From assembly GCA_937958675.1 (NCBI GenBank), contig CALGND010000027.1, positions 1-64,000 of the forward strand: 64,000 nt of DNA, given 5' to 3'. The position numbers were made by a program, and so were the translations under genes. The notes below the pieces were generated by a model. That model searched no databases and was not told where the DNA came from. It saw only the letters and a list, made by a program, of their open reading frames with translations. Of this stretch, positions 47,319-55,681 are shown one piece after another; the stretch's first letter is position 1, and the number at the start of each line of letters is the position of its first letter. This stretch comes from an uncultured Granulosicoccaceae bacterium (GTDB lineage Bacteria; Pseudomonadota; Gammaproteobacteria; Granulosicoccales; Granulosicoccaceae).

Positions 47319-47765
47319 CTAAAGGTCGTGCCATTCGATGATGTGCGCAGGAAGTTCATGTACCGGTACTTCGTTTTCAGGCTTACATCGGCCCGACATG
47401 CTAATACCGGCAGTCACAACCGTGAGCGGGTCGCCACTGATCAATGGATGCCAGCTAGCTAGGCCTTCGCCCAAAGCTAGACGCCGATAAGCACAGCTTG
47501 GCGGTAACCAACTTATTTTTTGCTCATCCAGAGGGCGCAACGATACGCAGTCCTCTACATGCTTTAATCGGTTGCTGTAGTCGGTGCATTGGCAGCTATC
47601 CGTATCTAGCAATCGACAGGCGACATCAGTAAAGTACACATCGCCTTCATCGGCATCCTGCAGTTTTTGCATACAGCACCTGCCACAGCCATCACATAGG
47701 GATTCCCACTCGGCATCGGATAACTCATCCAATGACTTGCGCTGCCAGAAAGGCTCGCTGCTCAT
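47319..47765 (-). CDS. ycgN: YcgN family cysteine-cluster protein
   Basis: A 148-residue UPF0260 protein with eight or more conserved cysteines: LCDGCGRCCMQKL, CRLLDTDSCQCTDY, EDCVSL, PSCAYRRL and SGRCKPE. The pattern fits a zinc or iron-sulfur binding CxxCxxCC-type protein of unknown role. Its ATG overlaps the fbp stop as ATGA, so the two are probably co-expressed. Confidence 0.92.
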   Translation of the reverse strand: MSSEPFWQRKSLDELSDAEWESLCDGCGRCCMQKLQDADEGDVYFTDVACRLLDTDSCQCTDYSNRLKHVEDCVSLRPLDEQKISWLPPSCAYRRLALGEGLASWHPLISGDPLTVVTAGISMSGRCKPENEVPVHELPAHIIEWHDL

Positions 47766-48772
47766 GCGTGGCTCTGGTGGTACTCAATCAAGCGTTTAAC
47801 CTCCTCTGAGGACCCCATAATAACGGGCACACGCTGATGCAAACCACTAGGTTCAATATCCAATATGTTTTGCACACCCGTGTGGGCCAAGCCACCCGCT
47901 TGCTCCATCAACATACCCATCGGGTTTGCTTCGTACAGCAAGCGCAGCTTACCTGCAGTGCCCTTAGCAATCATGCGCTCATCAAGCGGATAGAGAAACA
48001 CGCCACCTCTACATAAAATACGATGCACATCACCCACCATCGAACCGGCCCATCGCATGTTAAACGCCTTGCCACGAACGCCATCAACGCCTTGAACACA
48101 TTCGCTTATGTATCGTTTTACCGGTGCTTGCCAATGCTCAGAATACGCTGCATTGATAGCAAATTCGTTTGTAGAAGTAGGAACGTTCATATCAGGGTGA
48201 GTTAAAATAAAATCACCAATACTGTTATCAAGCGTAAAACCCGCGACACCGTTGCCCAGCGTTATTACCATCATCGAAGCACTGCTATACAAGCAGTAAC
48301 CGGCGCAAACTTGTTGCCGTCCACTTTTTAAAAAATCTTCATCACCTGGTGTGCCTTCACCGTCATAACGCACGATCGAAAATATCGTTCCGGTAGCACC
48401 ATTGACATCAATATTGGATGAACCATCTAAAGGGTCGAACGTCATTAAAAATTTACCGCGCTTAAACTGCCCACTTATCGGGTAGTGGTTGTCCATTTCT
48501 TCAGATGCTATTGCCGCCAATTGACCGGTCCATTCGGTGGATTCTAGAAATACATCGTTGGCGATAATATCGAGCTTTTTTTGCTCTTCGCCCTGCACGT
48601 TCTCTTGGCCCGCAGCACCAAGCACGCCGGCCATTTCGCCACGACGAACCAACTCGGATAGCCGGCGACAGGCAGCGTTTACCGCATCGAGCAGTGCGGT
48701 TAAATCGCCGTTTCCACCAGCTAACGCCTCTTGCTCAGCGCAAAAGCGAGCGAATGTCATACCTTTTTGCAT
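47762..48772 (-). CDS. fbp: Fructose-1,6-bisphosphatase class 1
   Basis: The gluconeogenic phosphatase that hydrolyses fructose-1,6-bisphosphate. From the ATG at 48772, which has GGAGAA upstream, it has 336 residues (E. coli 332). Family motifs are SEEMDNHY, the metal and phosphate site FDPLDGSSNIDVN, and RWAGSMVGDVHRIL with LLYEANPMGMLMEQAGG. The open frame reaches 135 bases further upstream but this part has no homology. Confidence 0.96.
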   Translation of the reverse strand: MQKGMTFARFCAEQEALAGGNGDLTALLDAVNAACRRLSELVRRGEMAGVLGAAGQENVQGEEQKKLDIIANDVFLESTEWTGQLAAIASEEMDNHYPISGQFKRGKFLMTFDPLDGSSNIDVNGATGTIFSIVRYDGEGTPGDEDFLKSGRQQVCAGYCLYSSASMMVITLGNGVAGFTLDNSIGDFILTHPDMNVPTSTNEFAINAAYSEHWQAPVKRYISECVQGVDGVRGKAFNMRWAGSMVGDVHRILCRGGVFLYPLDERMIAKGTAGKLRLLYEANPMGMLMEQAGGLAHTGVQNILDIEPSGLHQRVPVIMGSSEEVKRLIEYHQSHA

Positions 48773-48961
48773 CAGTTGTTCTCCGTGATAGTACTTAAGT
48801 TCATAGCAGCGACTCAGCGCTTTCACACCAATATCTGTGCCTAGCTGCCTTAGCAATCCATCTATTGTCGCAACTATCACAAGAGTGTGCTGATACCGAG
48901 CGCTCATTTGTCCGCTGGGTCGTGGTAAATTTGCGTTCGATTAAGCGAATTGGAGTAAATG

Positions 48962-50251
48962 ATGTCGAAAGCCGAAGCCCTGTTTGAACGCGCGCAACGT
49001 GTCATCCCTGGCGGTGTTAACTCTCCGGTACGGGCCTTTGGTAGCGTAGGTGGCACACCGCGCTTTATCGCACGCGCTAGCGGCGCTTATGTATTCGATA
49101 CGGACGACAAGCAGTACATCGACTATGTTGGCTCCTGGGGACCTATGGTGCTCGGCCATGCCCATCCCGAGGTGATTCGCGAAGTACAAGAGACCGCTGC
49201 CAATGGTTTGAGCTTTGGCGCTCCAACCGAAATCGAAACCGAAATGGCTGAACGTATCTGTGAAATCGTGCCCTCGATTGATCGAGTGCGTATGGTAAGT
49301 TCGGGTACGGAAGCGACCATGAGTGCGATCCGCTTGGCACGTGGCTATACCGGCCGTGACAACATTGTTAAGTTTGAAGGTTGTTACCACGGCCACTCTG
49401 ACTCATTGCTGGTAAAGGCAGGCTCTGGTGCACTGACGCTTGGCGTTCCGAATTCTCCCGGTGTACCTGATTCGTTTGCACAACACACGCTAACGGTGCC
49501 ATTTAATGACGCGGATGCGCTACGAGAATGTTTCAAGCAACATGGCAGCAGTATCGCCTGCATCATTGTTGAGCCCATCGCCGGCAACATGAATTTCGTT
49601 GCCCCACTACCTGGTTACTTACAAGCCATGCGCGACGTATGCGATGAACACGGTAGCGTGCTAATTTTTGACGAAGTGATGACGGGATTTCGCGTAGCAC
49701 TAGGTGGCGCACAAGCACACTTCGGTGTTACACCTGACATCACCACGCTAGGCAAGGTTATCGGCGGGGGTATGCCGGTGGGTGCGTTTGGCGGCAAGCA
49801 GGCAATCATGGAACACATAGCCCCACTCGGCAAGGTATATCAAGCCGGCACCTTATCAGGCAATCCAGTTGCGATGTGTGCTGGCCTAAAAACGCTGGAG
49901 CTTATATCTACGCCAGGATTTTATGAGGCACTAGATAAAAAATCTGCATCGTTACTAAGCGGCATTAGCACAGCGGCTAAAAAGCATGGCATTGGCTTCG
50001 CTACAGATCATATCGGTGGCATGTTTGGAATGTTTTTTAGTGGACAAGATAAGATCAGCCATTTTAACGATGTCATGCAATGCAACACAGAGCACTTCAA
50101 TCAGTTTTTTCACTCAATGTTGGCATCGGGCATAAACCTAGCGCCATCATCGTTTGAAGCAGGCTTTATAAGTGCCGCGCATAGTGATGACGACATCAAC
50201 AATACGATCGCAGCCGCAGACAAAGCGTTTGCCTCTATCGCGAAAGCATGA
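48962..50251 (+). CDS. hemL: Glutamate-1-semialdehyde 2,1-aminomutase
   Basis: HemL is the PLP enzyme that converts the HemA product to 5-aminolevulinate. From the ATG at 48962 (GGAG six bases upstream; another ATG at 48959 is too near) it has 429 residues. It shows [47 protein letters not shown], and the PLP lysine in [17 protein letters not shown]. It overlaps the sulfotransferase-like gene by ATGA and diverges from fbp. Confidence 0.97.
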   Translation: MSKAEALFERAQRVIPGGVNSPVRAFGSVGGTPRFIARASGAYVFDTDDKQYIDYVGSWGPMVLGHAHPEVIREVQETAANGLSFGAPTEIETEMAERICEIVPSIDRVRMVSSGTEATMSAIRLARGYTGRDNIVKFEGCYHGHSDSLLVKAGSGALTLGVPNSPGVPDSFAQHTLTVPFNDADALRECFKQHGSSIACIIVEPIAGNMNFVAPLPGYLQAMRDVCDEHGSVLIFDEVMTGFRVALGGAQAHFGVTPDITTLGKVIGGGMPVGAFGGKQAIMEHIAPLGKVYQAGTLSGNPVAMCAGLKTLELISTPGFYEALDKKSASLLSGISTAAKKHGIGFATDHIGGMFGMFFSGQDKISHFNDVMQCNTEHFNQFFHSMLASGINLAPSSFEAGFISAAHSDDDINNTIAAADKAFASIAKA

Positions 50252-50976
50252 GTTCGGGGCGCATCATAGCAATGTGGTCAGCGCCACGGAATATCTCTAC
50301 GGCTATGATGCGTGCGTGGGAGAACCGTGGCGATACAACCGTGATTGATGAGCCCTACTATGCCAACTACCTTAAAGCCACAGGTATCGACCACCCGATG
50401 GCGCAGGAGATCATGGACAGCGGTGACACCGACTGGCGAAGCGTTACTAAGCGAATTAGCCAAGCACCAGCGGATGGCATCTTCTTCCAAAAGCACATTT
50501 GCACACATAATTTACCGCACATCAACCTAGATTGGGTTAACCAACTTAGCAACGTATTTCTAATCAGAGACCCTCACTTAGTGGTGGCTTCTTATGCTGC
50601 TAAGCGCGAAGTTTGTGCTGCCAGCGACCTCGGCTATGACTTACAAAAAACGCTCTTTGACCAGGTTCAAAACCAAGGCATAACAAAACCATTGGTCATT
50701 GATAGCGCCTTGTTTCTAGATAACCCGCAGCAGCAGTTCATCATTCTGTGCGAACAACTCGGTATCGAATTTGATGAAGCCATGCTCAGCTGGCCCGCGG
50801 GGGCTCGCAACAGCGATGGAGTGTGGGGCCAGCATTGGTATAACGCGGTTAATAACTCTACCGGCTTTAAAAAACAAAATACCACTTACCCAGCCTTAAA
50901 CGAAACGCAGAGGCAAGTGGCTAAAGCTTGTATGGCCGATTATGAAGCGATTAAGGCTTACGCGATCCGCCACTAA
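50248..50976 (+). CDS. Sulfotransferase-like protein
   Basis: A 242-residue protein with the two PAPS-binding elements of sulfotransferases: a 5'-phosphosulfate loop-like [16 protein letters not shown] at residues 9-24 and a 3'-phosphate box [14 protein letters not shown] around 102-115. Such compact proteins are widespread but their substrates are unknown. The ATG overlaps the hemL stop, so it is translationally coupled to a heme biosynthesis gene, an unusual partner. I cannot name the acceptor. Confidence 0.75.
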   Translation: MSSGRIIAMWSAPRNISTAMMRAWENRGDTTVIDEPYYANYLKATGIDHPMAQEIMDSGDTDWRSVTKRISQAPADGIFFQKHICTHNLPHINLDWVNQLSNVFLIRDPHLVVASYAAKREVCAASDLGYDLQKTLFDQVQNQGITKPLVIDSALFLDNPQQQFIILCEQLGIEFDEAMLSWPAGARNSDGVWGQHWYNAVNNSTGFKKQNTTYPALNETQRQVAKACMADYEAIKAYAIRH

Positions 50977-50992
50977 GCGTAAGCACTTAACT

Positions 50993-51508
50993 TCAGAAAT
51001 ACAGTTTAATGCCAAAGCTAACCGCCGAGAAGTGCTCAAACAATCCGTCTTCTGCGATATAGCGCATGTAGTCAGCCGTAAGATCAGCATTTTCTGTCAA
51101 CTTGGTTTCTAAACCAAAGCCATACGAAAACCCGCCCCTACTATCGCTAAATTTCTGATCATTCAATTTTTGCGTAAGCTCAACTGCCGTAAATCCGCCT
51201 AAGGCAAACAAAGCACTGTTGTAACCAACCGGTAAATAACCTTTTAGATAAGCGCCAGCAAACGATGCATTTAATCGATCAAAGTCATCTGTCGTGCTAT
51301 CACCTAAGAAACCAAATTGAACTTCTAAGTCAAACGTTTCATCTACCCGAGTACCCAAACGAAATCGAATTCCGCTGGGGTCGATCTCAGCATTATTAGG
51401 GTTTTCAAGCGAGCCGGCGGTGCCTTCAATTGCAATGTATTCGCTCGCTTGAGCAAAGCTTGCCGTTGCGGTTAATAAGAGTATTGAGCAAAGATAACGA
51501 AGATTCAT
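50993..51508 (-). CDS. Small outer-membrane beta-barrel protein
   Basis: A 171-residue protein from the ATG at 51508, with a signal peptide (cleavage after AQAS) and an alternating hydrophobic pattern typical of an eight-strand barrel, ending in AVSFGIKLYF with the C-terminal aromatic required for BAM insertion. It resembles outer-membrane beta-barrel (OMP_b-brl) proteins of unknown function. It converges on the sulfotransferase gene and is a single gene. Confidence 0.72.
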   Translation of the reverse strand: MNLRYLCSILLLTATASFAQASEYIAIEGTAGSLENPNNAEIDPSGIRFRLGTRVDETFDLEVQFGFLGDSTTDDFDRLNASFAGAYLKGYLPVGYNSALFALGGFTAVELTQKLNDQKFSDSRGGFSYGFGLETKLTENADLTADYMRYIAEDGLFEHFSAVSFGIKLYF

Positions 51509-51917
51509 AATGTAATGCCTGATTGGTAACGCAGACAGATTACGCGGCTGAGGCTGAACGTTATCTGAATGCGATGGACACAGGTGCGTCAAACGTGAAC
51601 TACCGTTCAATTGTGCAAAGAATATGAATTTTCCAATAAATGGATTTCATTGCGTCCACTGATGTGAGCAATGGTCGATAATACCGCCACTGCGCTAGAA
51701 ACTACCAAACGCTGTTAAAGCGAGCGCTCACGTGGCAATCAACAAAGTCAAAAAAAAAAGATTAGTTGTCAACCAAATCGAACCTACTGCGTTGTAACAG
51801 TCATGACGATCAATTTCTCTGGCTTTTTCGATGCAGTCCCTGGGCTTGGAATATAAAGTAATAGTGAAAGGTTTGTTTTCGACCGACACCCACTCAAACG
51901 ACCGGGTGGACACCACC
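51509..51917. other. Regulatory intergenic region, sigma operon
   Basis: About 410 bases between the divergent beta-barrel gene and the sigma factor start, without a recognisable gene. It includes a hyphenated palindrome TGAAC-TACC-GTTCA at 51596-51609 and an A10 run near 51752. The sequence around 51831-51917 reads in frame with the sigma gene but has no sigma homology, so I treat it as leader. Promoters for both directions should lie here; none can be named with confidence. Confidence 0.4.
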
Positions 51918-52439
51918 ATGGACGCTTTTCTGGCGTCGGTTGAGAAGCGCGCGTATATTATTGCCTGCGCTGCCTGTCGCGATAAGGATATTGCCTTGGA
52001 TATTGTCCAGGACAGCATGTTGAATATGGTCAAAAGCTATTCGCAAAAACCATGCGAGCAGTGGACGCCCCTATTTTTCAAAGTATTGAATAATCGCATT
52101 ACCGATCAACACCGTAAGCGTGGATTTCGCCGACTAACGCAATGGTTTGGTGAGAATAACGATGACGAGGCTAGTGCTGAGGCCGTTGATCAATTGGCGA
52201 GCGATAGATTTGGACCTGACGATATAGCAAGCTCTTCAGAATTAGCTAATGTAATAGAAACGACACTGCACAACTTGACACACAAACAACAACAGGCTTT
52301 GATGCTAAGGCTATGGCAAGGCCTAAGTGTTAAGGAAACAGCAACAGCCATGGGTATTTCAGAAGGATCGGTCAAAACACATTTATCCAGAGCGACGGGA
52401 GAAATGCGCGAGCACCTACAGGATTTTCGACCGCAATGA
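51918..52439 (+). CDS. ECF-type RNA polymerase sigma factor
   Basis: A sigma-70 family ECF protein, 173 residues from the ATG at 51918 or 202 residues from the ATG at 51831. Region 2 is ALDIVQDSMLNMVKSYSQK with RITDQHRKRGF at the promoter-melting/-10 part, and region 4 is LTHKQQQALMLRLWQGLSVKETATAMGISEGSVKTHLSRA, a clear helix-turn-helix. It lies directly upstream of, and overlaps, three small genes, the first of which is a membrane protein and a candidate anti-sigma factor. Its target promoters are unknown. Confidence 0.88.
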   Translation: MDAFLASVEKRAYIIACAACRDKDIALDIVQDSMLNMVKSYSQKPCEQWTPLFFKVLNNRITDQHRKRGFRRLTQWFGENNDDEASAEAVDQLASDRFGPDDIASSSELANVIETTLHNLTHKQQQALMLRLWQGLSVKETATAMGISEGSVKTHLSRATGEMREHLQDFRPQ

Positions 52440-52897
52440 ACGATAAGTCAAAAAATAGCCAATCGGCTAACAAGCCTCTGCTCGACTCTGATGAGCGAAA
52501 AAAAGCTCAATCGGATGATGAGCAATGGCTCGAAGCCTTGGTAACGCAGCATTTGGATGCAAACGTTGAAAATCTGGACTTTAATGTCAGCAGTAAGCTC
52601 AGCGCTGCCAGACACCGCGCACTAGCATCTGCCGAAGAGGCTAACCGTTTTAGTGGCAGTAGGATTACGCAATGGTGGTCATGGCCTAGCCTGTTTGCTA
52701 GCTCTGCCGTATTGGCTTTGGCCATTTTTACTGGCATACAACTGTTTCCGTCAGCAGATGAATCGACATCGAATCTGACGGCACAGTCCACACAAAGCAA
52801 GCTAATGGAAGACTTAACATTACTCAGTGCCAGCGATGAAATTGAATTTTATCAATCAATGGAATTTCTAGAATGGATGGAACATAACTCAGGTTGA
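52436..52897 (+). CDS. Single-TM protein, candidate anti-sigma factor
   Basis: A 153-residue protein whose ATG overlaps the sigma gene stop (ATGA). Residues 1-75 are polar and contain LDFNVSSKLSAARHRALASAEE; a membrane segment follows at about 84-104 (WPSLFASSAVLALAIFTG), then a short extracytoplasmic tail rich in acidic residues. This layout (cytoplasmic helical domain, one TM, small outer domain) and its position suggest an anti-sigma or DUF3619-type partner; the family name is uncertain. Confidence 0.65.
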   Translation: MNDKSKNSQSANKPLLDSDERKKAQSDDEQWLEALVTQHLDANVENLDFNVSSKLSAARHRALASAEEANRFSGSRITQWWSWPSLFASSAVLALAIFTGIQLFPSADESTSNLTAQSTQSKLMEDLTLLSASDEIEFYQSMEFLEWMEHNSG

Positions 52898-53100
52898 GTA
52901 GGTTGAAAGTTAGCATTTTCGTATCGTTAGTTTTGCTTGCTGCAACGAGTTTGGCTTCTACCGACGCGCTCGATGAAAATTTTCTCATCTGGCTCGGGGA
53001 AACCGCCGAAATCGAGGAGTTGGGCGTGGACATAGATAAATTAATAGCCAATCAGGGACAAAGTAAGCCGAACCTGGAAAAAGAGGAAGTACCGAAGTGA
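52894..53100 (+). CDS. Small exported protein of the sigma cluster
   Basis: A 68-residue product with a signal peptide (VSIFVSLVLLAATSLAST) and a short mature part LDENFLIWLGETAEIEELGVDIDKL. It has no domain I can name. The TTG start overlaps the stop of the preceding gene (TTGA), a second TTG at 52903 being an alternative. Its stop overlaps the DUF3106 gene start. Such a small WLG-containing protein seems to belong to this sigma/DUF3106 cluster. Confidence 0.6.
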   Translation: MSRLKVSIFVSLVLLAATSLASTDALDENFLIWLGETAEIEELGVDIDKLIANQGQSKPNLEKEEVPK

Positions 53101-53705
53101 AAATTTATCCGCTCCTACTGGTTCTAGCGTCAATCGCTTTCTCACACTCAGTGTTTGCGGCGCCTTTGTGGGAAGACTTATCTGCCGAACAACAAAATGA
53201 CTTATCCCAGTTAAAAGCTAACTGGAACAATCTTAGCGATGTGCGTAGAGATAAGGTGTTACAAGGGCTAACACGATGGAAATCACTAGATGATGAGGGG
53301 CGTGAACGCACTAAAAGTCAGTTCCAACGATATCAAGAGCTCAGCCCTGAAGACCGAAACAAAGTGAAAACACAGTTTGAGCGATTTCAAAATATGGACG
53401 ATGCGCAAAAAGAAAAATTACGCGAATTGTATAAAGAATTTAAAAGCAAATCGCCAAGCGAACGAGAAGATTTAAAAAAAGAATTCGAGCAACAAAGACA
53501 ACGCGCCTTAGACAGCTCTAAAAAAAGAGATGGCCACGAGCAGCAATCATCTGATATCGACAAACCTACCAACGACAAAAACAACGGCCGCGCACAGTCC
53601 GGAGACAAAGATATATCGAAAAGCATAGAACCATCGAATAAGTCTGGTAACTCTTCTAATAATAGTAAATCAGGAAGTTCGGGGCGCGGTTCAAAACCTA
53701 AATAA
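53097..53705 (+). CDS. DUF3106 periplasmic protein with six 18-residue repeats
   Basis: A 202-residue protein with a signal peptide (residues 1-22). Residues 25-132 consist of six consecutive 18-residue units, each opening with an aromatic (W, W, W, Y, F, F) and following the pattern aromatic-x-x-L/M-S/D...R/Q-x-x-V/L-x-x-x-F/L: they begin WEDLSAEQQ, WNNLSDVRR, WKSLDDEGR, YQELSPEDR, FQNMDDAQK and FKSKSPSER. The tail (about 133-202) is low-complexity, rich in Ser, Lys, Gly and Asn. DUF3106 has no known function. The GTG start overlaps the previous stop (GTGA), so all four genes are coupled. Confidence 0.78.
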   Translation: MKIYPLLLVLASIAFSHSVFAAPLWEDLSAEQQNDLSQLKANWNNLSDVRRDKVLQGLTRWKSLDDEGRERTKSQFQRYQELSPEDRNKVKTQFERFQNMDDAQKEKLRELYKEFKSKSPSEREDLKKEFEQQRQRALDSSKKRDGHEQQSSDIDKPTNDKNNGRAQSGDKDISKSIEPSNKSGNSSNNSKSGSSGRGSKPK

Positions 53706-53785
53706 GCAATTTTTTATATTCTCGTCAACCGATTTCAGCTAACTGCGTTGAACAGACAAGACCACAATCAATCGGAACTCTTGTC

Positions 53786-55675
53786 ATGTTTACAGCAGTA
53801 CATATTGAAATCATCAAAAAGCCCGCTATTGCGATCGCCCTTAGCAGTGCCTTAGTTGCTTGCGATACCTCCGGTCAATCAACCGACATCAACGATGAAA
53901 CGATTTTTGGTAATGCGACCAGCGATATCTTAAACGATACACGAAATGAACTAATCGAAGGGCCACGACTAGATCAATCAAACAACAATCAAGAGACGCA
54001 AAACAATCAGGGAAATCGTCGTAACGCTCGATCACCACAAGGCATTCCCGATGGCGGTAATAACAGACGCGAGAATGCGCGAGGTGGTAGAGAAGTCGAC
54101 GAAACATCTCAACCCGTATTAATCGACAATCGAGAAATTCGCTCCTACGATGGTACAGGCAACAATACCAATAATGTTCAATGGGGTAGCACCTTCTCCC
54201 ATCTACAACGTCTTGGCCAAGCAAACTATAGCGATGGCATTGCCAGCATGATATTTACTGACAGAGACGGCCCACGAGAAATCAGCAACGCCATACTGAC
54301 ACAAGAAGCTGGAGAACAGATATTGAATCCACATGGCACTTCAGATTTCAGTTGGCAATGGGGACAGTTTATCGATCATGATATCGACCTCACCGACGGT
54401 AGCGCGGACGAACCGCAGAACATTGCAGTGCCAACCGGCGATCGCTACTTCGACCCCAATGGCACGGGCACTGTTGTCATCCCGTTTAACCGCGCACTGT
54501 ATAGCCCGGATACGGGATTTAGTTCGTCTAACCCAAGAGAGCAGGAAAACGAAATTACCAGCTGGATTGATGGCTCAATGGTTTACGGCTCAAGCGAAGA
54601 GCGAGCAACTGCATTGCGTGTAGGGCCAAACAGCCCATTTATGAAAACCAGTCCTGGTAATTTATTGCCATTCAATGTTGATCAGTTAACCAATGCAAAC
54701 GGACCCACTGCTAACGCCGCTAGTTTGTTTCTTGCCGGAGACGTAAGAGTGAACGAACAAGTTGGCTTAACCGCTATGCACACCTTGTTTGTACGTGAGC
54801 ACAATCGCTTAGCAAGATTGCTCGCGGATGCGGACCCTAACGCAAGTGCTGAAAATATTTTTCAGGCAGCACGTCGCCTGGTTGTTGCAGAGATTCAAAT
54901 TATTACCTATGAAGAGCATCTGCCAGCGCTTATTGGGCGCAATGCCATTCCTCCATACAGCGGTTACGATTCGACGGTTAATCCAACGATCTATAACGAA
55001 TTCTCAGCAGGCGCATACCGCCTAGGACACAGCATGGTGAGCGAGCAGTTGTTACGCTTGAACGCCGATGGCACGTCGATAGCAGAAGGCCCATTGAGCC
55101 TGGAGCAGGCCTTTTTTAACGCGCCAAGCCTTATCAATTCTGAAAATGATATTGACCCTATCCTTCGTGGGCTTGCTTCTCAAACACACCAGCTAATTGA
55201 TGTCAGAGTGATTCACCCTTTACGCAACTTGCTGTTTGGCCGCCCCGGTGCCGGTGGGCTTGACCTAACTGCTCTTAATATCCAACGCGGTCGAGATCAC
55301 GGGCTACCCTCTTATGCCGATATGAGAATCGCAATGGGTTTAACACCTGTTACCTCATTTGCTGACATCACTAACGATAATAGGCTCCAACAATCGCTAC
55401 AGGACGCTTATGGCGATGTATCAAAGGTTGACCTTTGGGTTGGTGGTCTAGCAGAAACGCCATTAGAAAATCCCGGAGCGCAACTAGGCGAATTATTTCA
55501 TGCCATCATCGTAAAACAATTTACTGAGCTGCGCGACGGCGATCGATTCTGGTATGAAAATCAACTAAGCGATGCAGAGCTTGCGCTTATTGAAGATGTC
55601 TCACTGGCTACTGTAATACGCAATAACACCGATATCGGCAATGAATTGCAGGACGACGTTTTTTACGTAAATTGA
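53786..55675 (+). CDS. Animal-type heme peroxidase lipoprotein
   Basis: A 629-residue peroxidase of the peroxidase-cyclooxygenase superfamily (animal haem peroxidase). The leader ends in a lipobox LVAC (Cys26), followed by a low-complexity Asn/Arg-rich linker to about residue 110. The catalytic site is complete: distal Gln194-Asp197-His198 (WGQFIDHDID), Arg321 and Glu324 (DVRVNEQVGL), proximal His415 (GAYRLGHSMV). Asp197 and Glu324 are the carboxylates that form ester links to heme in the animal enzymes. Methionine at the MPO third link position is Gln325 here. It follows the sigma/DUF3106 operon by 80 bases on the same strand; co-regulation is inferred only. Confidence 0.9.
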   Translation: MFTAVHIEIIKKPAIAIALSSALVACDTSGQSTDINDETIFGNATSDILNDTRNELIEGPRLDQSNNNQETQNNQGNRRNARSPQGIPDGGNNRRENARGGREVDETSQPVLIDNREIRSYDGTGNNTNNVQWGSTFSHLQRLGQANYSDGIASMIFTDRDGPREISNAILTQEAGEQILNPHGTSDFSWQWGQFIDHDIDLTDGSADEPQNIAVPTGDRYFDPNGTGTVVIPFNRALYSPDTGFSSSNPREQENEITSWIDGSMVYGSSEERATALRVGPNSPFMKTSPGNLLPFNVDQLTNANGPTANAASLFLAGDVRVNEQVGLTAMHTLFVREHNRLARLLADADPNASAENIFQAARRLVVAEIQIITYEEHLPALIGRNAIPPYSGYDSTVNPTIYNEFSAGAYRLGHSMVSEQLLRLNADGTSIAEGPLSLEQAFFNAPSLINSENDIDPILRGLASQTHQLIDVRVIHPLRNLLFGRPGAGGLDLTALNIQRGRDHGLPSYADMRIAMGLTPVTSFADITNDNRLQQSLQDAYGDVSKVDLWVGGLAETPLENPGAQLGELFHAIIVKQFTELRDGDRFWYENQLSDAELALIEDVSLATVIRNNTDIGNELQDDVFYVN

Positions 55676-55681
55676 TCGTCG

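Noticed and set aside
48773-48907. Longer N-terminus for fbp
   Set aside because: No homology, and GGAGAA directly precedes the ATG at 48772.
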